Under the pieces are notes generated by a model. That model was not told the DNA's origin. It saw only the letters and a program-made list of their open reading frames with translations, and ran no database searches. The position numbers were made by a program, and so were the translations under genes. A stretch of 48,228 nt of DNA. It comes from Chryseosolibacter indicum (lineage in GTDB: Bacteria > Bacteroidota > Bacteroidia > Cytophagales > Cyclobacteriaceae). Below are positions 7,905-16,990 of the stretch, piece by piece; positions within the stretch are counted from its first letter, which is position 1, and each line of letters begins with the position of its first letter. Where the stretch lies: contig NZ_JAHESD010000048.1 in the NCBI RefSeq assembly GCF_018598585.1, positions 1 through 48,228 of the forward strand, written 5' to 3'.

Positions 7905-9908
7905 TTACCTTGGCACCCATATTACCGCATCCGCCACTACTTTTCCATTTGATTCAGCCGATGATATTTCAACAAAACATTTTTTTCCTGCTGAGAAATA
8001 ATACTTGCCTAAAGAAACCCATTCACCCGAAGTTTGTCCCTGTACGCTTACCTCTGACTCTTTAATAACTCTTGTGATCTTCTCTTTTTCTAGACTTACG
8101 GTTGTTAACATACTATCCGATATGCCTTTGATTTTAGGCACGTAAACAAAAACCTCATACTGACCCTTTACAGGGATCATTGGATTAAACCTTACGTTTG
8201 TGTTCTTACCCGCGCTATTATCGCCAACAAGATATGATGGACCATAACCACCTCTTAGTTCACGAGCCCAACTACCATTTATTTGTACTGCATCTTTATC
8301 GTCGTTGTCCACGAGGATTTCAAACACCTTTCCATTTACAAGAGGATCTTTCTTTAGCTTATCTTGCAATTTTTGAATGTCTATTTTTTGAATGTCAACC
8401 TTTGTGTCAATAGCCATTACTGCAGCGGTCGCTGCTGATTGGGCAAGTACCATAAATACTGGCTCCATCCGGATAGACCCGTAGGCAATATGAGTTGCCG
8501 AAAGACATACGGGCACAAATACATTGGTGCACTCTGCCTGGCGTGGAACAATTGAGCCATACGAAATAGGATATGGTCCGAAACCACCAACCTCAACGTT
8601 ACCCTCGTTCTTTACCATGCCATTCACAACAACTCGCTGACAATTGTGTGAGTCCATTGTATACGCCGCCATACCTACCCCATCCTTTACAACTTCCCTC
8701 GCCTCACAATTTGCCTGCGACATAACATAAGCACCAATCATTCTTCTTGCCTCACGAACATACAATTGCGGAGACCAATTATTATTATCAGTGTACTCAT
8801 CTTTAGGATAACCATACCTAAGCATATCCTTACGAAGCGCTTGGGGAACACGAGGATCGTGACCGAGGAAATACAGTAATCCTTTCGTGTAGCGCTCATG
8901 TTCCTTTACTATGGCAGCACGTTTTTCATAGGTGCCATCAGGATATTCGTAATTCATTCCAATCATATCTGAAGAAAAACCACCCCTGTTGTTGATATCC
9001 GTTTTGTTGTTGGGCATCTCGCTTACAATGAGATAATCATTTAGCTTCTGCTTCTCAGGAAAAGCTTTAAACAACCTGACAAGAAGTTCATAATGTGTTG
9101 AATCATATCCCTCTGGTCTTGCTACGGGAACCTGATTGGCAGGATCAGTAGACAAACAGATTCGGAAGTTATAAGCTTGCACCTTTTTATCTCCTGTACC
9201 ATTAGTTGCCAAAGGAGCAGGACTAACACCCCACACCAAACCACTCGCAGGTTTACCAGGGATAACGTAGGGATCAATACCATCCGGAAACTGATGCCCC
9301 TCCATCAGTTGTACTCCGTTGATGGTCTCGTTATAATCCTTGTTATCCTCCCTGCCAACAGCATAGGAAATGCCAGCCTGCGCCATAAGGTCTCCTTCAT
9401 AACCACAATCGATAAACATCTTCGCCTTAATAAGATCTGTAGTGCCTTTAGCAGGATCATCTGATTGTTCAAGCCCTATCTCAGAAACCCGTGTTCCTTC
9501 TTTATTCAGTTGTTTCAGTCGTCGATTATACAGCACATCCAATCGTGCTTGTTTTACATAATCGTTAAATATTGTTTCTGCTACCTTGGGCTCAAAGATC
9601 CATTGTTCAAACTTGCCATAATGACTTCCAATACGTCTGTAAAATTCCCTTGCTAGTCCGGTGATGGCATATTTGTTACCAATGTCAGTATAACCTAAAC
9701 CGCCTGAGCTCATACCGCCAAGATGCTTTCCAGGTTCTATGAGTATGACTTTTTTTCCTTGCATTTTAGCGGTATACGCTGCGATGACACCCGCTGAGGT
9801 GCCACCATATACGCAAACGTCTACCTCATAAACTTTTTGCGCGATGAGATCTGTTGCAAGGGCGAAACAGAATATCAGAACAGCAATTGACTTATAGTAT
9901 TTAATCAT
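7905..9908 (-). CDS. Secreted FAD-dependent oxidoreductase with C-terminal golvesin/xanthan-lyase-type domain
   Basis: The 667-residue protein has a signal peptide (about residues 1-23, ending LIAQ) and then the FAD-binding Rossmann motif VCVYGGTSAGVIAAYTAKMQG with the flavin-family continuation LIEPGKHLGGMSSGGLG. These fit the FAD_oxidored family found beside polysaccharide-degradation genes. After about residue 530 comes a beta-sandwich domain (GYGPSYLVGDNSAGKNTNVRF through NGKVVADAVIW) of the golvesin/xanthan-lyase CBD-like type, probably for binding a carbohydrate or cell-wall polymer. The same domain occurs in the GH5 protein of this locus. It lies 90 bases after susD on the same strand and is followed by a strong terminator, so it is probably the last gene of the susCD operon. 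The oxidised substrate is unknown; a sugar or sugar acid of the imported glycan is the obvious inference. Confidence 0.87.
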   Translation of the reverse strand: MIKYYKSIAVLIFCFALATDLIAQKVYEVDVCVYGGTSAGVIAAYTAKMQGKKVILIEPGKHLGGMSSGGLGYTDIGNKYAITGLAREFYRRIGSHYGKFEQWIFEPKVAETIFNDYVKQARLDVLYNRRLKQLNKEGTRVSEIGLEQSDDPAKGTTDLIKAKMFIDCGYEGDLMAQAGISYAVGREDNKDYNETINGVQLMEGHQFPDGIDPYVIPGKPASGLVWGVSPAPLATNGTGDKKVQAYNFRICLSTDPANQVPVARPEGYDSTHYELLVRLFKAFPEKQKLNDYLIVSEMPNNKTDINNRGGFSSDMIGMNYEYPDGTYEKRAAIVKEHERYTKGLLYFLGHDPRVPQALRKDMLRYGYPKDEYTDNNNWSPQLYVREARRMIGAYVMSQANCEAREVVKDGVGMAAYTMDSHNCQRVVVNGMVKNEGNVEVGGFGPYPISYGSIVPRQAECTNVFVPVCLSATHIAYGSIRMEPVFMVLAQSAATAAVMAIDTKVDIQKIDIQKLQDKLKKDPLVNGKVFEILVDNDDKDAVQINGSWARELRGGYGPSYLVGDNSAGKNTNVRFNPMIPVKGQYEVFVYVPKIKGISDSMLTTVSLEKEKITRVIKESEVSVQGQTSGEWVSLGKYYFSAGKKCFVEISSAESNGKVVADAVIWVPR

Positions 9909-9998
9909 GATTTTCGTTTAGGAATTATACATTGTTCGCGCTTTGACCAAAGCTTTTAATTCTACAGATACTCAACGACGTTCTTCATCAATGTAAAA

Positions 9999-11468
9999 TC
10001 AATACCCGGGATTTTGTTCCGTTACGTCTATAGCGTCGTTATTATCAATTTCAGCCTTAGGAATTGGCCACAGCAGATGTACATCTCTTACAGTTTTACC
10101 AGTTCCTTCCAAAACAAATTGCTTAAGCTTATCTATGCCCAGGCGTTTCAAATCAAGCCAGCGCTTTCCCTCCGTCATGAATTCATAAGCACGTTCTGTA
10201 AGAACTGCATTTCGAAAATCATCCATGCCGAGGCCCGCGAGATCAATCGTAGGATCAGGCGTATTGATATCTTTGCCATAAGCTCTTCTTCTAATTTTGT
10301 TAACAGCTTCAAAGGCTTCAGGTGTAGGATTGCCACCTGCAAGACTTGCTGCCTCTGCATATACCAGTAAAACATCGGCGTAGCGGAAAATAGGAAGGTC
10401 GTTGCCATTGGAAGCTGAACTAACCCCTGCTGGATCTTTAAATTTTCTAAATTGATACGGCTCATTGGTAGGTAGCTTAACTACTGCACCTGTTGTTTTG
10501 TGAATGTACTCAGAATACAGATTAAACTCTTTTCTCAAATCGCTATCACTCCAGTTCTTAATCAATGGAGAATTTGCCAAGCCATATACGGTTCTGAATC
10601 CTCCAGGTGAATAGCTTGTATTCTCAGCATGAATATATAGCAGGTACTGGAAGCCTTGATTTCCTGATCGGGAGTACTTCAGTGAGAAAATTTCTTCCGA
10701 GCTTGTAATAACATCTGGTCCGAATAACTTTTCAAAGTCCGCAACCGTACTTACAGGCACTAATGAATATAATTTTGAATCAATAACTTCTTTAGCCTTA
10801 TCTCTCGCTACAGTCCAATTTCCTCGTGTGAGATGAACATCCGCTAAAAATATTTTAGCAGCCCACTTCGTTGGCCTTCCCGCTTCGCTTTGTGAAGAAG
10901 GAAGATCAGTTTCTGCGATGGCTAAATCTTCAAGTATAAATGCGTAAACATCATCAACAGAAGCTCTCGGAGTATGTTCAGAATCATCTTTTGATCTTTT
11001 AATTGGGACACCCCCCCAATTTCTTACCAGCGAGTAATACATAAAGGCTCTGAGAAAACGAGCTTCAGCAATAATTGCTTTCTTCTCATTTTCATCCATT
11101 GAAACCTTGGCAATGTTATCAAGAACAATATTTGCACGAAGAATAGCACGGTAAGATGCTGCCCATATTGTTTCCACACGGCTGATATTCGTACCATCCA
11201 ATCCCTGGTATTCACTTATTGACGCATAGCTTCCGCGACCGTGCCCGTAGTCAGCATTTGCTTCCTGCTCAAGAAGGTAGACGGTTCCGTAGTTTCCAAA
11301 TTCTCTTATCGGATCGTAGACTGCATAAATCGCTGCCAGAACATCTCCTCTATTCTTAAAGAATGTTTCTTCAGCAAGCCTGTCCTTTGGTTCTTCTTCA
11401 AGCTCATTACAGGAAATTGCTACGAAAATGAACGCAATTATTGTCAGTGTAAAATATATTCTCTTCAT
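9999..11468 (-). CDS. SusD/RagB-family glycan-binding outer-membrane lipoprotein
   Basis: The 489-residue protein starts MKRIYFTLTIIAFIFVAISC, a lipoprotein signal with the lipidated Cys at residue 20. The body has the SusD/RagB features: the N-terminal segment with EEEPKDRLAEETFFKNRGDVLAAIYAVYD, the TPR-rich middle with AEARFLRAFMYYSLVRNWGGVP, and the C-terminal signature around RYADVLLVYAEAA, NKIRRRAYG, FRNAVLTERAYEFMTEGKRWLDLKR and a final LLWPIPKAEIDNN. SusD binds glycan at the cell surface and caps the SusC channel. The stop of susC is only 13 bases upstream, so the two are translated from one message. The frame extends two codons further to a TTG, but the ATG at 11468 is the better start. 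Confidence 0.96.
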   Translation of the reverse strand: MKRIYFTLTIIAFIFVAISCNELEEEPKDRLAEETFFKNRGDVLAAIYAVYDPIREFGNYGTVYLLEQEANADYGHGRGSYASISEYQGLDGTNISRVETIWAASYRAILRANIVLDNIAKVSMDENEKKAIIAEARFLRAFMYYSLVRNWGGVPIKRSKDDSEHTPRASVDDVYAFILEDLAIAETDLPSSQSEAGRPTKWAAKIFLADVHLTRGNWTVARDKAKEVIDSKLYSLVPVSTVADFEKLFGPDVITSSEEIFSLKYSRSGNQGFQYLLYIHAENTSYSPGGFRTVYGLANSPLIKNWSDSDLRKEFNLYSEYIHKTTGAVVKLPTNEPYQFRKFKDPAGVSSASNGNDLPIFRYADVLLVYAEAASLAGGNPTPEAFEAVNKIRRRAYGKDINTPDPTIDLAGLGMDDFRNAVLTERAYEFMTEGKRWLDLKRLGIDKLKQFVLEGTGKTVRDVHLLWPIPKAEIDNNDAIDVTEQNPGY

Positions 11469-11481
11469 AAACAATTCAGAT

Positions 11482-14400
11482 TTAGAAAACTAAATTCAAT
11501 CCAAAAGTATAAGTACGTGCATTAGGGTAACTGGTCTGATCGATTCCCAACGCAATAGAAGACTGGGTTATCCTTGTGCTCACTTCAGGGTCGTACCAGG
11601 AATAACCGGTGAGTGTTAAGAGATTTTGAGCACTTGCGTAAATATGTGCAGACTTTAACCAATTGAGTTTAAGATTGGTTACTGGAAGGTTATAGCCAAG
11701 CTTTACATTTTTAAGACGAAGGAACGAACCATCTTCAATAAATCGATCAGACTCACGGAATTTTGTATTTACACTGATGCGAGGATTTGGCGCATTAGGG
11801 TTAGGATTTTCGGGTGTCCAGTGGTTGAGTATGTCCCGGACCTGGTTCTCGCCAAAGTTGAATCCATCGGCGTGGTTGGCAAGATTAAAATTGAAAATAT
11901 CGTTACCCTGTACACCTTGAAAAAACACATTGAGCGTAAAATTCTTAAAAGAGAAATTATTATTGAATCCGTAAATAAAATCCGGGTTAGGATCGCCGAT
12001 AATAGTACGATCAAGGTTATTTAACACCCCATCAGGCGTTACATCTTTGTACTTGATATTTCCTTGAGCATCAAGTCCATCTTCAACGTATCCAAAAAAA
12101 GCACCTACAGGGCTACCTTCCCTTACAATGTTAACACTAACACTTAAGGGAACGGACAAACTCGCAGAACTAAAAACGTCGCTTCCTCCTGCCAGTTTTA
12201 CTGCTTCATTTCGATTAGCCGAGAAGTTAGCAGAAGCATTCCATTTAAAATCGCTTCTAAGAATATCTGCACCCAGTGTTAATTCAATACCTGAGTTTCT
12301 TATCTCACCAATATTCCTTGTCTCATTGATATATCCGGACGATGTAGGTAAAGGAACTGTAGCAAGTAGGTCTGTCGTATTTTTTATGTAGTAGTCAGCA
12401 GTTAATGTAATTCTTTCATTGAAGAATCCAACGTCAACTCCAATGTCAGTTTGAGTTGTGGTTTCCCAACGTAAATCCTGGTTAGGTTTTGTTTGTCCTG
12501 GTGCATATCCTGTGTAAAGATTATCATTCAGCACGATAGGTGCGGAGTTCAACGTGTTCAGTGTCTGATACGGAGAAATGGCGGTATTACCGGTTTGTCC
12601 CCAACTTGCCCGTAATTTTAAATTAGAAACAGCACCGATGTTTTTAATAAAATCCTCTTCTGAAATTCGCCATGCCACTGCCGCAGATGGAAAGTACCCC
12701 CATTTATTAGCATCTCCGAAACGGGAGGAGCCATCAGCTCGCATGCTGGCAGTAATGAGATATTTATCATTAATCGAGTAGTTTGCACGTCCCAGCCAGG
12801 ACATTAAAGTCCATTCGCTCACAGAAGAATTGGGAGGCGATATAACTGTTCCCGATTGAAGGTTATTATTCAGCAACTGATCATTAGGAAAGCCGCTTGC
12901 TCCAGAAGAATTAAATTTATACGCTTCCGACTGATACGTAAAACCTCCGGTAAGTCCGAGTACGTGTGTATCAAAAACGGTTTTTGTATAAGTAAGTATG
13001 TTCTCGTTCAGATAAGTTACCCTATCTTCAAAGGAGTTATAAGCATTACCGGAAGGAGTAAGCTTGAAAATGCTGGGTGAATAGTAGTCATTTCTTGTAT
13101 TTGCGTAGTCAGCTCCACCCGACACGCGCAGTGTTAACCCTTCAATAAATTCATAACTTAAAGAAAGATTCATCAAAGCAGATGATCTTGTAGATCGGTT
13201 GAGTCTTTCCAGTGCAAGAGCAACAGGATTTTCAGCAGCATTGGAGCTAAAAGGATAGGGTGTAACGTTGGAGTACTTACCATTGACATCTTTTGCAGGC
13301 ACCGTTGGAGGTGCTGTGAGTGCTGCAGAAACAACACCATCGCCGCGAGAGGCATTATCGTTACTTAAAGTGTTGCCTACCGAACGAGTTAGAATACTTG
13401 TGTAAGCAACTTTGAACTTATCACTTATATTTTGACTGAAGTTTGCCCGTAAAGAACCGCGTGTATAATCAGACCCGATAATAACCCCATCTTGTTGGAA
13501 GAAGCTACCCGAGACAGAGTAAAGCGATTTGTCTGTGCCTCCTGAGAAAGTTAACACGTGATTCTGTATTGGTGCAGTACGGAAGATTTCATCCTGCCAG
13601 TCAGTGCCTTCACCAAAAGAAGCAATCTGTTCATTTGTAAAGTACGGCGCGATATCATCATTCTTGGCACGTTCATTCGCCAGTAATGCAAATTCTGTTG
13701 CATTTAGCATATCAACCTTTTTAATTACCTGCTGAAAGCCAACGTAAGTATCGAATGCCACCTGGCTTGTACCCTTCTTTCCTCCTTTTGTTGTGATCAA
13801 CACAACGCCATTAGCGCCACGTGATCCATAGATGGCTGTGGCTGAAGCATCCTTTAGTATTTCAAGAGATTCTATATCTGCGGGATTTAGATGCGTAGGA
13901 CTTCCGGAAATTGCAAAGCCATCAATTACATATAAGGGCTCGTTGCTGCCGAGCATCGAATTACCACCGCGTATTCTCATGCTTAATCCAGCACCTGGTG
14001 CGCCGGATGACTGGATCACTTGTACTCCCGCTGCCCTTCCAGACAAACCCTGCATTGCATTTACTACAGGAAATGCATTCAACTCATTGTTATTAACCGA
14101 AGCGACGGATCCGGTAAGATCAGACTTCTTTACTTCTCCATAGCCGACCACAACAACTTCATCAAGTGAGGTGACATCCGGAGTCATCGCTATATCAATC
14201 TGTGTTTGTGCTCCTACTGATACTTCCTGAGTCACATATCCTATAAATGAAAACACCAGAATTGCATTCTGATCGGAAACATTAATAGCATATTTACCGT
14301 CACCATCTGTAGTTATACCATTCGTTGTACCTTTTACCATTACGTTTACACCGGGAAGTGGCTGACCTAATTCATCCCTTACAGTACCGGTAATTGAAAG

Positions 14401-14805
14401 TAAGGCCATGCTATCGTCAAATGAGCTAGCGTCTGATTGAGCTGATTGTTTACGGGTAAGAATAATCTGATGCCCTTCAGCTTCGAATTGAATATGGTAA
14501 GGTTCTAATAATCGCTGCAGGACATCAGATAGTCTTTCGTTATTAACTTCAAGATTTACTTTGATGGATGTCGGAATGAGTTGAGATTCGTACATGAACT
14601 TGGTGTCAGTTGCACGTCCTATCTTTTGCAAGGCGAGTCGTAAGGAAATCTCCTCTGACTTAACACTGAATTTTCTATCTAATACCTGTGCATCTAGTTC
14701 AGTTGCGTGGGCTACACTGAACACAATACCAGCAAACAGGATTTGAAGTAATGAAATTCTCATAATGAACAATAGTTGTCCATGAACCTTTAGTTCTTTT
14801 TTCAT
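11482..14805 (-). CDS. SusC/RagA TonB-dependent transporter with N-terminal STN signalling domain
   Basis: The 1107-residue protein (ATG at 14805; a longer frame starts at 14859) has a signal peptide, then an STN domain (about residues 45-115, RKFSVKSEEISLRLALQKIG to GHQIILTRKQ), a carboxypeptidase-regulatory-like beta domain (SITGTVRDELGQPLPGVNV, with TDGDGKYAI), a TonB-box-like stretch DEVVVVGYG, the plug (LSGRAAGVQV, MRIRGGNS, PLYVIDG, ILKDASATAIYGSRGANGVV) and a long barrel ending in the aromatic-type motif TYTFGLNLVF. It imports oligosaccharide together with the SusD encoded 13 bases downstream. The STN domain means it also reports substrate binding to an anti-sigma protein, which fits the fecR and ECF genes just upstream. 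Confidence 0.96.
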   Translation of the reverse strand: MKKELKVHGQLLFIMRISLLQILFAGIVFSVAHATELDAQVLDRKFSVKSEEISLRLALQKIGRATDTKFMYESQLIPTSIKVNLEVNNERLSDVLQRLLEPYHIQFEAEGHQIILTRKQSAQSDASSFDDSMALLSITGTVRDELGQPLPGVNVMVKGTTNGITTDGDGKYAINVSDQNAILVFSFIGYVTQEVSVGAQTQIDIAMTPDVTSLDEVVVVGYGEVKKSDLTGSVASVNNNELNAFPVVNAMQGLSGRAAGVQVIQSSGAPGAGLSMRIRGGNSMLGSNEPLYVIDGFAISGSPTHLNPADIESLEILKDASATAIYGSRGANGVVLITTKGGKKGTSQVAFDTYVGFQQVIKKVDMLNATEFALLANERAKNDDIAPYFTNEQIASFGEGTDWQDEIFRTAPIQNHVLTFSGGTDKSLYSVSGSFFQQDGVIIGSDYTRGSLRANFSQNISDKFKVAYTSILTRSVGNTLSNDNASRGDGVVSAALTAPPTVPAKDVNGKYSNVTPYPFSSNAAENPVALALERLNRSTRSSALMNLSLSYEFIEGLTLRVSGGADYANTRNDYYSPSIFKLTPSGNAYNSFEDRVTYLNENILTYTKTVFDTHVLGLTGGFTYQSEAYKFNSSGASGFPNDQLLNNNLQSGTVISPPNSSVSEWTLMSWLGRANYSINDKYLITASMRADGSSRFGDANKWGYFPSAAVAWRISEEDFIKNIGAVSNLKLRASWGQTGNTAISPYQTLNTLNSAPIVLNDNLYTGYAPGQTKPNQDLRWETTTQTDIGVDVGFFNERITLTADYYIKNTTDLLATVPLPTSSGYINETRNIGEIRNSGIELTLGADILRSDFKWNASANFSANRNEAVKLAGGSDVFSSASLSVPLSVSVNIVREGSPVGAFFGYVEDGLDAQGNIKYKDVTPDGVLNNLDRTIIGDPNPDFIYGFNNNFSFKNFTLNVFFQGVQGNDIFNFNLANHADGFNFGENQVRDILNHWTPENPNPNAPNPRISVNTKFRESDRFIEDGSFLRLKNVKLGYNLPVTNLKLNWLKSAHIYASAQNLLTLTGYSWYDPEVSTRITQSSIALGIDQTSYPNARTYTFGLNLVF

Positions 14806-14890
14806 ACTTTTGAAAAGGTTTGTCTTAATGTTTAGGAATTGAGGCAAATACACCCGCATCCCGCCAAGGATATATCGGGTGATTTTATGG

Positions 14891-14914
14891 CCGATGATGT
14901 TCGAGCATCATCGG
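14891..14914. promoter_or_regulatory. Hairpin between fecR and susC
   Basis: Nine-base perfect arms CCGATGATG (14891-14899) and CATCATCGG (14906-14914) with a six-base loop, followed on the plus strand by TTTCTTTTT. That polarity is terminator-like for antisense transcription. In the sense (minus) message the T-run becomes an A-rich segment before the stem, so there it could be an mRNA-processing or stability element between fecR and susC. Confidence 0.5.
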
Positions 14915-14992
14915 TTTCTTTTTATAAAAGGCTATTATGTCTGCATAGGCATAGGTTGTTTAATTGGTTTTATCTGGGCGTTTTTCTTTCAA

Positions 14993-16090
14993 TCACTCTG
15001 TGCATCCTTTACCATACACAATGATTTGTGAGTCCATGATTTGATAAGTAGCATTAATGGTCTTACATATAAGTTTAAGCTTTTCGTATAGAGTAATATC
15101 ATTGAGTGAAGCATTTAAAGAACAATTAACAAGGGCTTGTTCGTCATATACTATCGTTACACCGTATGCTTCTTCAATTGATTTAAACACCTCGTGAATT
15201 GGTGCATCGTGAAATTCAAAATCCTGCTTTGCTATCGGTGTGAGTACGGCGGGATTTTCTACCAATGATTTTGTTAATCTCATTGCTTTTCTTTCATAAA
15301 CAACTTGTTGATTAGGTGTAAGCACAACGCCATGTACAACCGGGTCTGATGTATCATTTAATGTCTCATGTGCCTCTTCGGAGCTCCGGAATACTGAAAC
15401 CTTACCCGACTTTACCTGCACGCGGATCTCGCGCTCGCTTTCAAAATTTCTGACAATAAAACTGGTCCCTAACACCCTTGTTACTATCTCATTCGAATGA
15501 ACTAAAAAAGGTTTAGACGGATCACGGCTGACCTCAAAAAACGCCTCTCCTTCCAGGTAGACTTCTCTTCTATCTGCAACAAACTGATTGGGATATTTTA
15601 ATTTACTTCCAGGTTGTAGAATAATAGAACTACCATCCACTAATAAAACAGTCTTCGGCGTACTACTTGTATTGTGCTGCGAGATCAGGTTGTGACTCTC
15701 TGCGCTCGATGACTGATGTATCTGCTTCTTGTTCGAGAGCCGCAATCCCCCCCATAAAGCAATGCATAGAATAAAGACCACTGCAGCCCAACGGCGCCAC
15801 GGCTTCCAAAGAAATTTCACCTTATCCTCTGCTTCAGCTTGTGTCGATTCATAGATTCGGTTCCATAGCTCTTTTTGCTTCCCGGTGGGCAGGTCGTATT
15901 GCTCCTCTTCGAGCACTGCAAGAACCATAGCACGTGCCTCCTCAAAAATCTCCTGTTTATCAGGATTGTTACTGAGCCAGTTACGCCAATAGACGTTTAA
16001 CTCTATATTACTATCACGGTCTTTTACCCATTTTATAAACAATACATTTTGCGCCAGTTCAGCAGCTTTCTGATCCCGATGTTCTTCCAT
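14993..16090 (-). CDS. FecR-family anti-sigma factor / signal relay protein
   Basis: The 365-residue protein has a cytoplasmic N-terminal part with the anti-sigma/DUF4880-like pattern (FIKWVKDRDSN, WLSNNPDKQEIFEEAR), one transmembrane helix at about residues 100-117, a periplasmic FecR domain (TVLLVDGSSIILQPGSKLKYP, VYLEGEAFFEVSRDPSKPF, VLGTSFIVRNF) and a C-terminal DUF4974-type STN-like domain (FEFHDAPIHEVFKSIEEAYG). In the known pathway the periplasmic part contacts the STN domain of the SusC partner and the cytoplasmic part controls the ECF sigma factor. Both partners are the flanking genes here. The longest frame starts at a GTG, but ATG at 16090 (MEEHRDQ) is the normal N-terminus. It is 120 bases after the sigma gene, likely cotranscribed. 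Confidence 0.95.
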   Translation of the reverse strand: MEEHRDQKAAELAQNVLFIKWVKDRDSNIELNVYWRNWLSNNPDKQEIFEEARAMVLAVLEEEQYDLPTGKQKELWNRIYESTQAEAEDKVKFLWKPWRRWAAVVFILCIALWGGLRLSNKKQIHQSSSAESHNLISQHNTSSTPKTVLLVDGSSIILQPGSKLKYPNQFVADRREVYLEGEAFFEVSRDPSKPFLVHSNEIVTRVLGTSFIVRNFESEREIRVQVKSGKVSVFRSSEEAHETLNDTSDPVVHGVVLTPNQQVVYERKAMRLTKSLVENPAVLTPIAKQDFEFHDAPIHEVFKSIEEAYGVTIVYDEQALVNCSLNASLNDITLYEKLKLICKTINATYQIMDSQIIVYGKGCTE

Positions 16091-16210
16091 AACTATTAGC
16101 GAGACGCTCACTCACTTTAATACAAAAGCAGCATTCTCCGTTTTTAACTCAGTTGAACTTATTTTTTTTAATTTAAATAGAATCTCTGTATGAGATGAAG
16201 GTCTCCTCCT

Positions 16211-16810
16211 TTAGATAAGAAAGAAGAAGAAGAGAATTGAAATAGTAAGTTTTAAATAGTGTCGCAGGTGTTCAAGGCCACGTTGCACCAAATTCCGTGC
16301 AGATTGAGTGTTTACGTTTAAGATAGCTGCAATTTCTTCGTATGATAGCTCATCATAAAATTTGAGTACCAGCGCTTCATACTGCCGCGGTGAAAGATCA
16401 TTCAAAAACTTTTTTAACCTTAAAACTTGCGTGTTACGTGCTTCAATATCAATAAGCGTTTGTTCTGCCGAAGGATCGGCAGATGTCAATGCATTCTCTA
16501 TACCCTCTATTCGGCTTTCGAATAAATCATTGCCACGACTGTTGCGCAGAATGCGCCTTCTGAGAGAACTATACAGGTAGAACCGAACAGATGTTGTTGA
16601 CGAAATATTTTCCCTGGATTTCCATAAGTCTACAAAGAGGTCATGTATAGCGTCTTCCAGCTCAGGTGTTTCTGTTCCTATTTTCCTTCCATAATTATAA
16701 AGGAGCTTTGCATAATTATTGTAGAGCCATTCAAGAGATGCAACACTGCCCTCCCTCATGGCATCCCAATGCTTCTGCTCCTCAAAATCGTGGCTTAAAG
16801 ATTCTCGCAT
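16211..16810 (-). CDS. RNA polymerase sigma-70 factor, ECF subfamily
   Basis: The 199-residue protein starts at ATG 16810 (MRESLSHDFEEQK). The longer open frame begins at a TTG and adds an unlikely 24-residue extension. Region 2 is seen in LEWLYNNYAKLLYNYGRKI through DAIHDLFVDLWKSRE with VRFYLYSSLRRRILRN. Region 4 is LSPRQYEALVLKFYDELSYEEIAAILNVN, a helix-turn-helix ending QSARNLVQRGLEHLR. The protein ends in a strongly hydrophobic tail (LTISILFFFFLI), which recurs in Bacteroidota ECF factors paired with FecR proteins and may help hold the factor at the membrane. It should direct transcription of susCD and perhaps the GH5 gene when the surface receptor is occupied. Confidence 0.94.
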   Translation of the reverse strand: MRESLSHDFEEQKHWDAMREGSVASLEWLYNNYAKLLYNYGRKIGTETPELEDAIHDLFVDLWKSRENISSTTSVRFYLYSSLRRRILRNSRGNDLFESRIEGIENALTSADPSAEQTLIDIEARNTQVLRLKKFLNDLSPRQYEALVLKFYDELSYEEIAAILNVNTQSARNLVQRGLEHLRHYLKLTISILFFFFLI

Positions 16811-16939
16811 AAACTTAAAGTTAATTACGAGAATTTTTGGTTTAAAAACAATTTCAAACGGTTTAACGATAAAATTTAGCAATTATATAACCAGGCCTTT
16901 TCTTCTTTAAATGCATTCAACTTTTGATTTAATAAATAA

Positions 16940-16971
16940 ACAAAAGCCAGTGAGGCATCACTAGCTTTTGT
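16940..16971 (-). terminator. Intrinsic terminator after the GH5 gene
   Basis: Arms ACAAAAGC plus AGTGA on one side and TCACT plus GCTTTTGT on the other, with one C/A mismatch and loop GGCA. On the minus strand the stem is followed by TTATTTATTAAATC and begins about 20 bases after the GH5 stop. It separates the GH5 transcript from the sigma/fecR transcript. Confidence 0.75.
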
Positions 16972-16990
16972 AATTTTCACAGCATTTAAC

